Shown here: positions 63,101 to 64,000 of the stretch, piece by piece | Numbering within the stretch: position 1 is the first letter of the stretch | Layout of the letters: each line of letters opens with the position of its first letter | NCBI GenBank assembly: GCA_950295325.1 | Contig: OX485806.1 | Coordinates: forward strand, 29,636,001 to 29,700,000 | Length of the DNA: 64,000 nucleotides | Source: Polytrichum commune | Lineage: Eukaryota > Streptophyta > Polytrichopsida > Polytrichales > Polytrichaceae | Direction: 5' to 3' | Notes under the pieces: model-generated | Told to the model about the DNA's origin: nothing | The model's database searches: none | What the model saw: the letters and a program-made list of their open reading frames with translations, nothing else | Made by a program: the position numbers and the translations under genes

Positions 63101-64000
63101 TGTGCTATCTAGTTGATAAAGCTCCACAAAACTCTTAGAATTTGTTAATTAAAATGGAGTTGTAGACAACAATTCACTTCACGTTTACCCCACATAGTAA
63201 GAATTTAGAGGAACATACCAAACATCACCGATCCATAGCTATTTGAAATATTTTGAGACATATAATGTAAGTTATTGCAAAGTTTATCTTGACCATTACC
63301 CAGACATAAACAAAGCGTAAATGGTGCTTACTGTCATAAAGAAAAGGCCAAGTAGCAATCCTCGATATGGTGCTATATCCGACTCCACTTGCAGTGCAAA
63401 TTCAGTTTCAGCCAACAAAAGCCCTGCAAGGAAGGCTCCAAGCGCCATAGACAAACCAGCCTGCTCGGAAAAAGATGAACATCAAAAACTGGCAAGAATA
63501 GGGTGAAGCAATACTGGTAGAAACAACATTAGCAGCAACATTGGTTAATAGTGTGTTTAATAACCATTTGCTTCAAATCAGGGTAGACCTTAGAGTTATC
63601 CCGTAACTAAACACAAGTTTTAGTCAAGAGTACCATGTTCTGTAATTTTTCGGTGCATGGTTGGAGGTAGTGTGGAGGTTTGAACGAAAAACATTCTATA
63701 TTGATTCATTGCAGGTCTAACTCATTTTGGCATGCCAAGAGGTGCTAAAATGAGTTTGGCCCTCAATGAACCGGAATAGGTTGCTCTTCATTCAAATTCA
63801 AAGACTACCTCTGAGTATGCTTCACAAGTGAAAGGAAATTATTGATTTTGTATGCAACACAACCAATGGAAATCCTTGGTGGTGAACTCCCGACAAAGAG
63901 TCCCATTGAGTTTAGAGAATAACTCTCTTATGGATGACAAACATTGGAGCACTAGAGTCATACCCGAGCTGTCAGAACACTTGTTCCAAGCACCACCAGC
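57108..64000 (-). CDS. KEA: K+ efflux antiporter (KEA1/2-type), C-terminal half
   Basis: A CPA2-family K+/H+ antiporter. KEA1/2 relatives act in the chloroplast inner envelope. Exons, 5' to 3' on the minus strand: 64000-63964 (continues off the edge), 63460-63332, 62356-62147, 61622-61473, 61272-61219, 61037-60979, 60750-60684, 60122-59946, 59403-59347, 58745-58671, 57251-57108 (stop TGA). This gives 385 residues in one frame. The exchanger domain end shows [46 protein letters not shown] and [19 protein letters not shown]. The KTN/TrkA-N nucleotide-binding domain follows: [80 protein letters not shown]. The tail is [15 protein letters not shown] plus a lineage-specific acidic end. One donor is GC (AATCAG|GCAAGC at 62147/62146). 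Family proteins exceed 1000 aa, so the N-terminal half is outside. Confidence 0.94.
58308..58608. mobile_element. MITE-like inverted-repeat element in a KEA intron
   Basis: 301 bp with imperfect inverted ends of about 33 bp. The left end reads TGGGTTTACATTCAGGTCC..AAGAAACT; the right end, reverse-complemented, reads TGGGTTTACAGTAGGGTCC..AAGAAACT. No clear target-site duplication. It is unrelated to family 1 and lies in the intron 57252-58670. Confidence 0.65.
58976..59315. mobile_element. Palindromic MITE, family 1, copy D (degenerate)
   Basis: It keeps the inner family features: GTAGTTGGTTGATTTGCATA, GGCATGCCCAGAGG, TGAGTTTGGCCCTCAATGAA, GGTTGCTCTTTATTCA and CACTACCTCCAAGCAT. The left terminus is AAAGTATTCC and the right terminus is eroded. 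It is in the KEA intron 58746-59346. Confidence 0.75.
61754..62095. mobile_element. Palindromic MITE, family 1, copy E
   Basis: 342 bp from AGAGTTCTCC to GGATAACTCT, with the GGCATGCCAAGAGGTGC centre between complementary arms. It is in the KEA intron 61623-62146, ending 51 bases from the GC donor. Confidence 0.82.
63592..63926. mobile_element. Palindromic MITE, family 1, copy F
   Basis: 335 bp from AGAGTTATCC to GAATAACTCT, flanked by CTT on both sides (63589-63591, 63927-63929). The centre is GGCATGCCAAGAGGTGCT, with arms ending ATGAGTTTGGCCCTCAATGA. It is in the KEA intron 63461-63963. Confidence 0.82.

Overview
This window is nuclear genomic DNA from a land plant. It holds five spliced genes spread thinly over 64 kb and separated by transposon debris. 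The genes have many introns with GT-AG borders. Their relatives are plant families: an E3 ligase Listerin, a WOX13-clade homeobox factor, a plant ferric reductase oxidase (FRO) and a plastid-type K+ efflux antiporter (KEA). The WOX protein looks like the ancient T1/WOX13 clade, without a WUS box. The wide gene spacing and the old MITE, SINE, hAT and Ty3/gypsy remnants fit a seed-free land plant such as a moss, liverwort, lycophyte or fern. The sequence alone does not settle the species.

Layout. (1) 1-10551, minus strand: the Listerin gene in 16 exons. Only the RWD/RING end is missing, off the left edge. (2) 10.5-20.3 kb: no gene. It holds a Tourist-like MITE, a tRNA-derived SINE with an 11-bp target-site duplication, a minisatellite and other repeats. 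(3) 20560-23666, minus: a three-exon WOX13-like gene whose first intron is filled by a degenerate tandem array. (4) 23.7-38.4 kb: repeats, a broken hAT transposase joined to a broken Ty3/gypsy integrase, a duplicated segment, and a tandem array just upstream of the next gene. (5) 38403-45307, plus: a complete eight-exon FRO6/7-like ferric-chelate reductase of 758 aa. (6) 48183-54440, plus: an eight-exon gene for a 398-aa protein that I do not recognise. It is built from internally repeated Pro/His/Tyr/Trp-rich modules that follow the exon borders. (7) 57108-64000, minus: the C-terminal part of a KEA1/2-type antiporter, including the end of the exchanger domain and the KTN/TrkA-N domain. It has one GC-AG intron.

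The genes do not form an operon or an obvious pathway. They are a mix of housekeeping (ribosome quality control, iron reduction, plastid K+/H+ exchange), developmental (WOX) and unknown function. Two things stand out. One is the modular unknown gene, whose start region is tandemly duplicated. The other is a 320-370 bp palindromic MITE family with six copies, all six inside introns of Listerin, FRO and KEA and none in the large gene-free stretches.

Exon borders were assigned by eye from reading frame, splice consensus and recalled family similarity. No alignment or database search was run.
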